DNA of 34,315 nt from JAFTYO01 sp045611785 (GTDB taxonomy: Bacteria; Pseudomonadota; Alphaproteobacteria; RF32; CAG-239), in the NCBI GenBank assembly GCA_045611785.1, contig JAZKXV010000005.1, positions 1 to 34,315 on the forward strand, read 5' to 3'. The first letter of the stretch is position 1; the number at the start of each line of letters is the position of its first letter. A program made the translations under genes and the position numbers. Shown piece by piece: positions 24,725 to 32,610 of the stretch. A model generated the notes under the pieces. The model was given only the letters and a program-made list of their open reading frames with translations, was not told the DNA's origin and ran no database searches.

Positions 24725-25787
24725 AAAAATTATTTTTACCGGAGGTGGATCTGCCGGTCACGTAACACTAAATTTAGCACTAATTCCAATTTTTTTGCAA
24801 AACGGATGGGAAGTTTTTTATATTGGTTCATACAAAGGTATAGAAAAAGAGCTTATAGCTAAAATAGAACAAGTAAAATATATACCAATATTAACCGGAA
24901 AATTAAGACGTTACTTTTCATGGGAAAATTTTATCGATTTAGTTAAAATACCGGTAGGCGTTTTGCAGGCGATATGGATTGTAAAAAAGATAAAACCTAA
25001 TATGGTGTTTTCTAAAGGCGGTTTTGTGTCTTTTCCGGTTGTTTGTGCAGCTAAAGTAAATGGTATAAAATGTGTTATGCATGAGTCAGATGTTACCCCG
25101 GGATTGGCAAATAAAATGTCGCTTCCTTTTGTTTCCAGGTTTTTTACTACATTTGAAGATACAATAAAATACGTTAAAGATAAGTCTAAAGTAGATTGTG
25201 TCGGTCCGGTATTATCAGACAGATTAAAAAATGGAGATAAATCACGAGCATGTAATTTGTGCGATTTTGATGAAAATAAACCTGTAATTATGGTTATAGG
25301 CGGAAGTTTGGGAGCCAAAAGCTTAAACGAAGCAATAAGAGAAAATTTAGATAATATATTAAAGAAATATCAAATTATACATATATGCGGTAAAGGCCAG
25401 ATTGCTGAAGGTTTGGATAAAACCGGATATAAGCAATTTGATTATGTTTCTGATGAATTAAAAGATTTTATGGCAGCTTCAGATGTTGTTGTTTCAAGAG
25501 CAGGCTCAAATTCTATATTTGAATTATTAAGCTTAAATAAACCGATGATTTTAGTACCTCTTTCAGGGGCATCAAGCAGAGGAGAACAAATGCTTAATGC
25601 CAAATCTTTTAAAGATAAAGGGTATTGTGAGATTGTGCCTGATGCTGAAGTCAAAACAGAAAAGTTGTTAACTGATACAATAGATAAAGTTTACAATGAT
25701 AGACATGTTTATCAAGAAAATATGAAAAATAGTGGTTTTAAGGTTACAAATAATACTGAATTGGCTGATAAAATAATGAAAATGTAA
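24717..25787 (+). CDS. murG: UDP-GlcNAc:lipid I GlcNAc transferase, Firmicutes-like MurG
   Basis: A GT28-family transferase of 356 aa that adds GlcNAc to lipid I on the inner face of the membrane. Seen: the N-terminal loop GGGSAGH (9-15), KGGFVSFPVV, HESDVTPGLANK, the second Gly-loop GGSLGAKSLNEA (195 on), SRAGSNSIFELL (260 on) and SRGEQMLNAKSF. The forms GGGSAGHV, KLRRYFSWENF and SRG(E/D)QxLNAKSF are those I know from clostridial MurG; proteobacterial MurG usually has GGTGGH and QxxNA in another context. It is outside any mur/fts cluster, so it may be a second MurG-like enzyme or a transferred replacement. The ribosome site GGAGAGG is inside rmuC. Confidence 0.85.
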   Translation: MTKKIIFTGGGSAGHVTLNLALIPIFLQNGWEVFYIGSYKGIEKELIAKIEQVKYIPILTGKLRRYFSWENFIDLVKIPVGVLQAIWIVKKIKPNMVFSKGGFVSFPVVCAAKVNGIKCVMHESDVTPGLANKMSLPFVSRFFTTFEDTIKYVKDKSKVDCVGPVLSDRLKNGDKSRACNLCDFDENKPVIMVIGGSLGAKSLNEAIRENLDNILKKYQIIHICGKGQIAEGLDKTGYKQFDYVSDELKDFMAASDVVVSRAGSNSIFELLSLNKPMILVPLSGASSRGEQMLNAKSFKDKGYCEIVPDAEVKTEKLLTDTIDKVYNDRHVYQENMKNSGFKVTNNTELADKIMKM

Positions 25788-25799
25788 AAGGAATAAAGT

Positions 25800-26870
25800 A
25801 TGAAAGTATTGGTTGGTTTAAGTGGGGGCGTAGATTCTGCTGCTGTTGCATACTTATTAAAGAAAAGCGGCTATGATGTAATTGGTGCAACCATGAAAGT
25901 TTGGGCTGATGATACAGATTTTGGAAAAAGCTTAAAAGCAAAAGGATGCTTTAGTGCTCATCAGGAAGAGGATATAGAGGCAGCACGTAGAGTGGCGAAA
26001 TGTTTAGATATCCCATATTATATTTTTGATTGTAGTGCAGAATATAAAAAAATTGTGTTGTCAAATTTTAAGTCAGAGTATCTCTCAGGCAGAACACCAA
26101 ATCCATGTGTAATATGTAACACAAATATAAAGTTTGATGCGTTGCCTAAAACAGCAAAGAGTGAAGGGCTTGAATTTGATAAATTTGCTACAGGCCATTA
26201 TGTAAGCACAGCTTATAATGAACAAATAGGTCGCTATCAGTTGTTTAGAGCTTTAGAAAAAAAACGTGATCAGTCATATTTCTTATACCGTTTAACACAA
26301 GAACAACTTAAAGATGTAATTATGCCGTTAGGTCAATACACAAAAGATGAAGTACGTCTTTTGGCTCAGTCTGCCGGTTTGGATATTGCAAACAAGAAGG
26401 ATAGCCAAGATTTTTATTCCGGAGATATCAACGATATATTAAAACAAAGCCCAAAGGTTGGTAACTTTATAACTTCTGATGGCAAAATATTGGGTCAACA
26501 CAAAGGAATATGGAATTATACCATAGGTCAAAGAAAAGGTATGGGATTAGCTGCTGAAAGACCATTATATGTGATAGATATACGCCCGCAAACCAATGAA
26601 ATTGTGGTTGGGTTTGAAGAAGAGTCAGCATGCCATGGTTTAATTGCAGACGGAATAAATTGGGTAAGTTCTCCTGAAATTACTGATGAGGTTTGTGTAC
26701 AGGCTAAAGTTCGTTCTGCGCAAGAGCCATTTGATGTGCGTGTAAAGCCTCTTGAAAATGGCAGATATCAAGTAGACTTTAATGAGCCTCAAAAAGCTGT
26801 TGCAATAGGTCAATCTGTTGTTTTTTATGAGAAAAACATAGTTTTAGGTGGCGGATTTATAGTTAAATAA
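25800..26870 (+). CDS. mnmA: tRNA-uridine 2-sulfurtransferase MnmA, with atypical cysteine set
   Basis: MnmA makes 2-thiouridine at U34 of Lys, Glu and Gln tRNAs. The 356-aa protein has the PP-loop SGGVDS (8-13), GRTPNPCVICN (97-107, with C103 and C106), ATGHYV, RDQSYFLY and TIGQRKGMGL. C106 aligns with the catalytic E. coli C102. The second catalytic Cys normally found in the DSxxxCF segment is absent: the segment reads KDSQDFYSGD (200-209), with Tyr at 206. C103 replaces E. coli D99. Other cysteines (C50 in GCFSAH, C68, C78) could take part in an Fe-S site (speculation). AAAGGA precedes the ATG; the gene overlaps the next by one base. Confidence 0.93.
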   Translation: MKVLVGLSGGVDSAAVAYLLKKSGYDVIGATMKVWADDTDFGKSLKAKGCFSAHQEEDIEAARRVAKCLDIPYYIFDCSAEYKKIVLSNFKSEYLSGRTPNPCVICNTNIKFDALPKTAKSEGLEFDKFATGHYVSTAYNEQIGRYQLFRALEKKRDQSYFLYRLTQEQLKDVIMPLGQYTKDEVRLLAQSAGLDIANKKDSQDFYSGDINDILKQSPKVGNFITSDGKILGQHKGIWNYTIGQRKGMGLAAERPLYVIDIRPQTNEIVVGFEEESACHGLIADGINWVSSPEITDEVCVQAKVRSAQEPFDVRVKPLENGRYQVDFNEPQKAVAIGQSVVFYEKNIVLGGGFIVK

Positions 26871-27469
26871 TGACTTATTTTGATAAAATTGAAAATCAAA
26901 AATATCTTGAAGATCCGTTTGATTTTGCTCTTAATGAACTGTTAGGAGCTTATTTGTGTACTAATATAGATAATAAATTTACAGTCGGTAAAATTACTGA
27001 ATTGGAAGTTTATTTGGGAGACTGCGATAAGGCTTGTCATGCGTACAAAAATAAACTAACCGATAGAACTGCCACAATGTTTAAAAAAGGCGGATGTGCA
27101 TATGTTTTTTTGGTATATGGCATGTATAGCCAGTTTAATGTTGTTGTAAGCGAAGAGGGAAACGCAAATGCAATATTGATACGATCAATAGAACCTATTG
27201 AAGGGATAAAGTATATGCAAGAACGCAGAAAAACAGAAAATATAAAAAATTTAACAACAGGACCTGGAAAACTTTGTCAAGCAATGGGGATTACATATAA
27301 GGATCATGATGGCATAAATTTGGACTCAGACTTAATTTGGATTAGTCCTAAAACACAAAATGTTGAATATGTATCTTCAATTCGGATAGGTGTAGATTAT
27401 GCCGGTGAAGATAAAAATAATTTATGGAGATATTATATCTCCGGTAATGAGTTTATAAGCAAAAAATAA
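26870..27469 (+). CDS. DNA-3-methyladenine glycosylase (AAG/MPG family)
   Basis: A 199-aa base-excision enzyme that removes alkylated purines. The AAG family order is complete: LLGAYL (24-29), KITELEVYLGDCDKACHAY (41-59, containing the candidate catalytic Glu E44/E46), MFKKGGCAYVFLVYGMYSQFNVV, AILIRSIEP and LTTGPGKLCQAMGI. Length is normal. The start ATG shares its A with the mnmA stop codon (TAATG), so the gene is translationally coupled to mnmA. It is not related to E. coli AlkA or Tag. No terminator is seen before the following HAD gene, 63 bp away. Confidence 0.93.
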   Translation: MTYFDKIENQKYLEDPFDFALNELLGAYLCTNIDNKFTVGKITELEVYLGDCDKACHAYKNKLTDRTATMFKKGGCAYVFLVYGMYSQFNVVVSEEGNANAILIRSIEPIEGIKYMQERRKTENIKNLTTGPGKLCQAMGITYKDHDGINLDSDLIWISPKTQNVEYVSSIRIGVDYAGEDKNNLWRYYISGNEFISKK

Positions 27470-27532
27470 ATTCTTGAAATTGGAAATAAAAATATTCTAA
27501 TATATGCATATTAAAAACAAAAGGAGGTTTAT

Positions 27533-28360
27533 ATGGTAAAAAAACTTATACCGATGGCAATTTGCTATGATTTTGATGGAACGTTATCTCCGGGTAATAT
27601 GCAAGAATACGGTTTTATAAAAAAATTAGGTGTAACACCTTCGGAGTTTTGGGATAGATCTAATACTTTGGCTAAAGTTGAGAAAGCAGATGATATATTA
27701 GCGTATATGAAAGTTACTCTTGATGAGGCTAAAAAATGTAATATGTCAATTACCCGCGAAGATTTTATGGAATATGGTAAAAATATAAAACTATATAAGG
27801 GTGTAACAGATTGGTTTGATAGAATTAACCAATATGCTGAGTCTAAAGGCGTTAAAATGGAGCACTATATAATATCATCAGGTTTAAAAGAGATGCTTGA
27901 AGGTTCACCGATAGCAGATAAATTTACGGAAATTTTTGCATCATCATTTATGTATGATGAAAATGGTGCAGCTGTATGGCCAGCAATAGTTTTAAATTAT
28001 ACATCCAAAACTCAATATATGTTTCGTATAAATAAAGGGTGCTTAGATGTAACTGACACTGAAGGTGTTAACAGACATGTAGATAAATCCTGCAGGCCAA
28101 TGCCTTTTGAACATATGATATATATTGGTGATGGTAGTACGGATATTCCGTGTATGGCCATGTTAAATAAAGCAGGAGGTCACACATTAGCCGTATATAA
28201 TAGTGGTAAAAAAGAAAGAGCTTCTGCCTTAAACAGAGATGGAAGAGCTCATATGGTTGCTCCTGCAGATTATTCAGATGGAAAATCAATAGATAAATTT
28301 GTAAAAGCAATAATTGATAAGGTAATTACAGACAATAAACTAAAAGCTATAAAATCGTAA
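27533..28360 (+). CDS. HAD-superfamily phosphatase, second paralogue
   Basis: A 275-aa protein with motif I DFDGT (D13, D15), motif II IISSG (S115), the KTQ/INKG lysines (K159, K168) and motif III GDGSTD (D200, D204). It shares GNMQE, the WFDRIN block, ASSFMYDE, AVWPA, INKGCLD and the C-terminal PADYS...VKAIIDK with the protein at 3101-3934, so the two are full-length paralogues. A near-perfect AAGGAGG ribosome site lies 5 nt before the ATG. A weak promoter may lie in the 63-bp gap (TTGAAA, 18 nt, TAATAT). Likely a small-molecule phosphatase; the link with pagP and kdsA downstream is by position only. Confidence 0.85.
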   Translation: MVKKLIPMAICYDFDGTLSPGNMQEYGFIKKLGVTPSEFWDRSNTLAKVEKADDILAYMKVTLDEAKKCNMSITREDFMEYGKNIKLYKGVTDWFDRINQYAESKGVKMEHYIISSGLKEMLEGSPIADKFTEIFASSFMYDENGAAVWPAIVLNYTSKTQYMFRINKGCLDVTDTEGVNRHVDKSCRPMPFEHMIYIGDGSTDIPCMAMLNKAGGHTLAVYNSGKKERASALNRDGRAHMVAPADYSDGKSIDKFVKAIIDKVITDNKLKAIKS

Positions 28361-28385
28361 GCTGTGGAATAGGTAAAAAATATAT

Positions 28386-28424
28386 TTGTAAAAAGAAGTA
28401 TATGTTCTATAACATACTATAACA
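28386..28424 (+). promoter_or_regulatory. pagP promoter with overlapping inverted and direct repeats
   Basis: TTGTAA (28386-28391), 16-nt spacer, TATAAC (28408-28413). The -10 is covered by an inverted repeat TATGTT-CTAT-AACATA (28401-28416) and by a direct repeat CTATAACA (28407-28414 and 28417-28424, 10-bp period). The arrangement suggests a repressor or two-component regulator site (inference). Confidence 0.45.
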
Positions 28425-28447
28425 ATAATAAATATAGGAAATAAAAT

Positions 28448-29005
28448 ATGAAAAAGCTTGTAAGTGTTTTAACTGTTATTCTTACACTATTTGCTTTTAA
28501 TGTAAATGCCGGTGAAACAGATGGCATGAGTTGGAAAGAAACGTTTAAATATAATATAACACAAACATGGAATTCGGATACATATGATTTGTATGTACCT
28601 TTATATGCTTGGCACAATCGTTTAACTTATGATAAAAAGCATCTTGATAAATATAATGAAAATCCATGGGGCGGTGGTTTAGGTGTTTCTCGTTACGATT
28701 CTGATGGCGATTGGCATGCTTTATATGCAATGGCATTTATTGATTCAAACGATTATCTTGAAACAATGTTTGGCTATGCCTTTTTGAAAAACTGGTATTT
28801 AGATGACGCACAAGATTTTAGAATTGGTGCAGGCTTTACCGTTGGTTTGACGCAACGTCATGAATATTCTTATATTCCGGTTCCTTTGCCTCTTCCGATG
28901 CTTGGTATGGGATATAAACGTTTTGATATACAGGCCGCATATGTTCCGGGTGTTAAAAATGATGGAAATGTGCTTTTTATATGGTCAAAAATTCAATTAA
29001 ATTAA
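28448..29005 (+). CDS. pagP: Lipid A palmitoyltransferase PagP
   Basis: An outer-membrane acyltransferase that moves palmitate from phospholipid to lipid A. The 185-aa protein has a signal peptide (1-21, FAFNVNA/GET) and an eight-strand barrel of normal size. It aligns along its length with E. coli PagP: YDLYVPLYAWHNRLTYDK, YNENPWGGGLGVSRYD, WHALYAMAFIDS, GFTVGLT, YIPVPLPLP and NVLFIW. The catalytic residues are present: H56 (E. coli mature H33), D99 and S100 (D76, S77). The C-terminus ends KIQLN rather than in an aromatic residue. The ribosome site is weak (AGGAAA). It is followed by kdsA 20 bp later. I know PagP mainly from gamma- and betaproteobacteria, so presence here is notable. Confidence 0.93.
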   Translation: MKKLVSVLTVILTLFAFNVNAGETDGMSWKETFKYNITQTWNSDTYDLYVPLYAWHNRLTYDKKHLDKYNENPWGGGLGVSRYDSDGDWHALYAMAFIDSNDYLETMFGYAFLKNWYLDDAQDFRIGAGFTVGLTQRHEYSYIPVPLPLPMLGMGYKRFDIQAAYVPGVKNDGNVLFIWSKIQLN

Positions 29006-29025
29006 TGAAAATAAAGGAGATTTAG

Positions 29026-29871
29026 ATGGAACAGAAGAAAATTAAAATAGGTAATTTTGAAATCGGTAATAAGTTACCTTTGTCGCTTGTTTGCGGACCA
29101 TGTCAAATTGAAAGTCGTGAGCATGCAATTATGATAGCATCTAACATGGTTGAAATTACTAAGAAACTTGGTATCAACTATGTTTTTAAAGCATCATTTG
29201 ATAAAGCAAACCGTACTTCAATTAATGGTGCAAGAGGCGTCGGTTTAGAAGAAGGTATGCGCACTTTTGAAGAAATTAAAAAACTTTATCCTGATTTGCC
29301 GATTGTTACAGATGTGCACGAAGCATCACAATGTAATGAAGTTGCAAAATATGTAGATATGTTACAAATTCCTGCATTTTTATGTCGTCAAACAGATTTG
29401 GTTGTAGCTGCAGCAAAAACAGGAAAAGTTGTAAATATTAAAAAAGGTCAGTTTTTAGCACCTTGGGATGTTAGAAATTTGGTTCAAAAATCAACAGATT
29501 CGGGAAATGAAAATGTTTGTATAACAGAAAGAGGAACAAGTTTCGGATATAACACATTGGTGGTTGATATGAGAGGTTTCCCTCAAATGGCAAAAGATAC
29601 TGGTTGTCCTGTTATTTTCGATGCAACTCACTCTGTTCAACAGCCTGGAGGAAAAGGTTCTTCAACCGGCGGACAAAGAGAGTTTGCTCCGGTGTTGGCA
29701 AGAGCAGCTGTTGCAGTAGGTGTTGCCGGTATCTTTATTGAAACACATGATAATCCGGATAAGGCAATGTCTGATGGTCCAAACACTATACCATTATCAG
29801 ATATGGAAAGAGTTTTAACAGAGCTTATGGCTTATGATAAAATTACAAAATCCATGATTAATGACTATTAA
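29026..29871 (+). CDS. kdsA: 3-deoxy-D-manno-octulosonate 8-phosphate synthase, metal-dependent type
   Basis: KdsA condenses arabinose-5-phosphate and phosphoenolpyruvate to Kdo8P, the first committed step to LPS core Kdo. The 281-aa protein shows GPCQIES (24-30), KASFDKANRTSINGARGVGLEEGM, TDVHEASQ, IPAFLCRQTDL, KKGQFLAPWD, DATHSVQQPGG and ETHDNPDKAMSDGPN. The metal ligands of the class II enzyme are present: C26, H202, E239 and D250; the H-E and E-D spacings (37 and 11) equal those of the Aquifex enzyme. E. coli-type KdsA has Asn in place of this Cys. It ends the series before a strong terminator. AAAGGAG is the ribosome site. Together with pagP it forms a small lipid A/LPS unit. Confidence 0.97.
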   Translation: MEQKKIKIGNFEIGNKLPLSLVCGPCQIESREHAIMIASNMVEITKKLGINYVFKASFDKANRTSINGARGVGLEEGMRTFEEIKKLYPDLPIVTDVHEASQCNEVAKYVDMLQIPAFLCRQTDLVVAAAKTGKVVNIKKGQFLAPWDVRNLVQKSTDSGNENVCITERGTSFGYNTLVVDMRGFPQMAKDTGCPVIFDATHSVQQPGGKGSSTGGQREFAPVLARAAVAVGVAGIFIETHDNPDKAMSDGPNTIPLSDMERVLTELMAYDKITKSMINDY

Positions 29872-29890
29872 GATAAACATTCTTAATATT

Positions 29891-29923
29891 AAACGGTTCT
29901 AATGTTGTTAGAACCGTTTTTTT
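29891..29923 (+). terminator. Intrinsic terminator after kdsA
   Basis: Perfect 12-bp stem AAACGGTTCTAA/TTAGAACCGTTT (29891-29902 with 29908-29919), 5-nt loop and a T7 run. Confidence 0.93.
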
Positions 29924-29952
29924 AATAAAAACTGAGGATAACGATAAAATAG

Positions 29953-29981
29953 TTGCATTATTTTTTTTATTTGTGTATTAA
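29953..29981 (+). promoter_or_regulatory. Promoter of secY-adk
   Basis: TTGCAT (29953-29958), 17-nt spacer, TATTAA (29976-29981). About 60 nt of leader follows, with a small AGGTTT/AAACCT hairpin (29994-30009) of unknown role. Confidence 0.55.
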
Positions 29982-30047
29982 ATTACACCCAAAAGGTTTT
30001 TTTAAACCTGTTTAAGTTTGTTTTAAATTAATTTTAAGGATGAAAAA

Positions 30048-31397
30048 ATGGTATCATTAGCAGAAAAAATGGCGGCTAATATGGATGTGTCCGCTTTTAG
30101 TAAGGCTGACGAGCTCAAAAGAAGATTGTGGTTTACAGTTTTGGCTTTGATTGTGTTTCGTTTAGGAACATTTATTCCGTTGCCGGGAATTGACCCTCAG
30201 ATTTTGTCTGAAGTGTTTACAAGACACTCTGGCGGAATTTTGGGTATGTTTAATATGTTTTCCGGTGGTGCGTTATCTCGTATGACAATCTTCGCTTTAA
30301 ACATTTTCCCTTATATCTCTGCTTCAATTATCATTCAGCTTGGTCAATCAGTGATTCCATCATTGGCTGCATTAAAGAAAGAGGGTGAAGCCGGACAACG
30401 TAAGGTCGTTCACTATACAAAAGTATTAACTGTGTTAATTACAATAGTTCAGGGCTATGGTATTGCTATGGGGCTTGAAAGTATGAGTGGCGAAACTGGT
30501 ATGTCTGCTGTTGTTATTCCTAGCTTCGTGTTCAGATTTACCACTATCGTATCATTGGTTGGTGGTACAATGTTCGTTGTATGGCTTGGTGACCAAATTA
30601 CATCAAGAGGTGTTGGTAATGGATCATCTTTAATCATTACTACAGGTATTATTGCCAACATTCCGAGCGCTTTGGCTCAAACATTTGAGTTAGGTAGAGT
30701 TGGGTCTATGTCTTTAGGTGTGATTGCATTGTTGCTTATTATGGCTTTAGCATTGATTTATGTAATTGTTTTTGTTGAGAGAGCTCAAAGAAAAATCATT
30801 ATTCAATATCCTAAGCGTCAAATGGGTATGCGTATGATGTCTGCTGAAAGTTCACATCTTCCATTGAAGATTAACCCAACAGGTGTTATTCCTCCAATTT
30901 TTGCAAGCTCATTGTTATTGTTGCCTATTACAATTGCTAATTTATCTGCTCAAACTGGTCCTTCATGGGTTCAAACATTGAGCCAATGGTTGGGTCATGG
31001 TCAGCCTTTATATTTGGTACTGTATGCATTTTTAATCGTGTTCTTCTCATTTTTCTACACAGCCGTTGTGTTTAATCCTGAAGACACTGCTGATAATTTG
31101 AAAAAACATGGTGGCTTCGTTGCCGGTATCAGACCTGGAAAAAATACAGCTGAATATCTTGATTATGTAATTACTCGTTTAACAGTTGTTGGTGCAACAT
31201 ATTTAACAGCATTATGTATCTTGCCTGAAGTTTTAATTTCTAAACTTTCCGTGCCATTCGTTTTGGGTGGAACAACACTTTTGATTGTTGTTCAAGTTAC
31301 AATGGATTTCGTTACACAAGTTCAATCTCATTTGATTGCATATCAATATGAAGGTTTGATTAAAAAAGCATCACTTGTTAATAAGAAAAGAAGATAA
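30048..31397 (+). CDS. secY: Protein translocase subunit SecY
   Basis: The channel-forming subunit of the Sec translocon in the inner membrane. At 449 aa with about ten hydrophobic segments it has normal length. Family segments include RLGTFIPLPGIDP, GGALSRMTIFALNIFPYISASIIIQL, the cytoplasmic loop RKVVHYTKVLT, LGDQITSRGVGNGSSLIIT, ERAQRKIIIQYPKRQ, LPLKINPTGVIPPIFASSLL, the Asn/Pro-rich FNPEDTADNLKKHGGFVAGIRPG and a short basic tail. TAAGGA is the ribosome site. It is preceded by its own promoter and by kdsA, not by ribosomal genes (rpmD, rplO) as in a typical spc operon. adk follows after 2 bp. Confidence 0.98.
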   Translation: MVSLAEKMAANMDVSAFSKADELKRRLWFTVLALIVFRLGTFIPLPGIDPQILSEVFTRHSGGILGMFNMFSGGALSRMTIFALNIFPYISASIIIQLGQSVIPSLAALKKEGEAGQRKVVHYTKVLTVLITIVQGYGIAMGLESMSGETGMSAVVIPSFVFRFTTIVSLVGGTMFVVWLGDQITSRGVGNGSSLIITTGIIANIPSALAQTFELGRVGSMSLGVIALLLIMALALIYVIVFVERAQRKIIIQYPKRQMGMRMMSAESSHLPLKINPTGVIPPIFASSLLLLPITIANLSAQTGPSWVQTLSQWLGHGQPLYLVLYAFLIVFFSFFYTAVVFNPEDTADNLKKHGGFVAGIRPGKNTAEYLDYVITRLTVVGATYLTALCILPEVLISKLSVPFVLGGTTLLIVVQVTMDFVTQVQSHLIAYQYEGLIKKASLVNKKRR

Positions 31398-31399
31398 TA

Positions 31400-32077
31400 A
31401 TGAGTAAAAATAATAAAGGTTTGCATGTTGTCTTTACCGGAGCCCCAGGCTGCGGTAAAGGCACGCAAGCACGATTATTAAAAGAAAAAATTGATATATG
31501 TCATCTTTCCACCGGTGAAATGTTACGTGCAGAAGCAAAAAAAGATACTCCTTTGGGTAGAGATTTGAAAGCTGCACTCGACAGAGGCGAATTTGCTACT
31601 GATGAGATGATTATACAAATGGTTTCTGAACGTATTGAAGAAGACGATTGCAAGAACGGTTTTATTCTTGATGGTTTTCCTCGTACATTGCCGCAAGCAG
31701 AAGCTTTGGGTGCTATGTTAAAAGAAAAAAATATTGTTTTAGATAGCGTTGTGGAAATACAGGTTCCGGATGAGATAATTATGGAACGTATTTTAGGTCG
31801 TTATGCATGTATGAAATGCGGTCAAGGATACCATGATAAATTTCAAAAACCAAAAGTTTATGGGGTTTGTGATGTGTGTGGAGGCGTTGAGTTTTCTAGA
31901 AGACAAGATGATAATCGCACAACGGTTCGTAATCGATTGGTAAATTATAGATCGTTAACATATCCTACAATACCTTATTATGAAAAAAAAGGTTTGTTGA
32001 CCTGTGTTGACGGTACCGGAACAATTGAGGCAACAGGACAAAAAATTGCTGTTGTCTTAGGGCTTTCGGAAAAATAA
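31400..32077 (+). CDS. adk: Adenylate kinase with four-cysteine LID
   Basis: It interconverts AMP, ADP and ATP. The 225-aa protein has the P-loop GAPGCGKGT (14-22), the AMP-binding segment STGEMLRAE, DGFPRT (91-96) and RxDDN. The long LID carries C137, C140, C157 and C160 as CxxC...CxxC, the usual zinc-binding set, which stabilises the lid. There is no separate strong ribosome site; the start is 2 bp after the secY stop, so translation is probably coupled. After the gene only an A/T-only hairpin (32101-32121) is seen. The rpsM promoter lies in the 152-bp gap. Confidence 0.97.
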   Translation: MSKNNKGLHVVFTGAPGCGKGTQARLLKEKIDICHLSTGEMLRAEAKKDTPLGRDLKAALDRGEFATDEMIIQMVSERIEEDDCKNGFILDGFPRTLPQAEALGAMLKEKNIVLDSVVEIQVPDEIIMERILGRYACMKCGQGYHDKFQKPKVYGVCDVCGGVEFSRRQDDNRTTVRNRLVNYRSLTYPTIPYYEKKGLLTCVDGTGTIEATGQKIAVVLGLSEK

Positions 32078-32132
32078 AATTCAAAGTTGATAATAATTTG
32101 TTAAAAAATATGTCTTTTTAATAAAAATAATA

Positions 32133-32160
32133 TTGACTCTGAAAAAAAATATAATATAAT
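32133..32160 (+). promoter_or_regulatory. Promoter of rpsM-rpsK
   Basis: TTGACT (32133-32138), 16-nt spacer, perfect TATAAT (32155-32160). A leader of about 60 nt follows, with a small AAAAGT/ACTTTT hairpin (32174-32193), possibly a site for feedback control but not recognised. Confidence 0.75.
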
Positions 32161-32229
32161 CCGCTTAATTTTGAAAAGTGGTGATCAACTTTTTAAATGT
32201 TTTAATTTATTAGAAAATGGAGAGTTAAT

Positions 32230-32598
32230 TTGGCTCGTATAGCTGGCGTAAACATTCCGACAGCCAAGAAAATTGAAGTTGCTTTGACTTATATTTTTGG
32301 TATCGGAAGAAAAACTGCTCAAGACATTTGTACAAAATCTGGCGTCGCTTCTGATCGTCGTGTACATGAACTGAGTGATGAAGAAGTTGCAAAAATTCGT
32401 GAAGTAATTGATAGAGATTACTTAGTAGAAGGTGAGCTTCGTCGTGAAGTTGGTGTTAACATCAAGAGATTAATGGATCTCGGATGTTACAGAGGTTTAA
32501 GGCATCGTAAAGGTTTGCCTGTTCGTGGACAAAGCACTAAACAAAATGCTCGTACACGTAAAGGTAAACGTAAAACTGTTGCTAATAAGAAAAAGTAA
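32230..32598 (+). CDS. rpsM: Small ribosomal subunit protein uS13, TTG start
   Basis: A 122-aa protein in the head of the 30S subunit. ARIAGVNIPTAKKIEVALTYIFGIG, RRVHELSDEEV, the RGLRHRKGLPVRGQSTKQNARTRKG block and the basic tail are typical, and length is normal. The only start giving the canonical (M)ARIAGVN N-terminus is TTG at 32230, with GGAG at 32219-32222 and 7-nt spacing; there is no ATG nearby. The rare start codon may damp expression. It has its own strong promoter and is followed by rpsK after 12 bp. Confidence 0.98.
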   Translation: MARIAGVNIPTAKKIEVALTYIFGIGRKTAQDICTKSGVASDRRVHELSDEEVAKIREVIDRDYLVEGELRREVGVNIKRLMDLGCYRGLRHRKGLPVRGQSTKQNARTRKGKRKTVANKKK

Positions 32599-32610
32599 GG
32601 TGAGGTAGCA

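Noticed and set aside
32101..32121. Hairpin TTAAAAA/TTTTTAA after adk as terminator
   Set aside because: A/T only and weak; not listed as a terminator, although some termination cannot be excluded.
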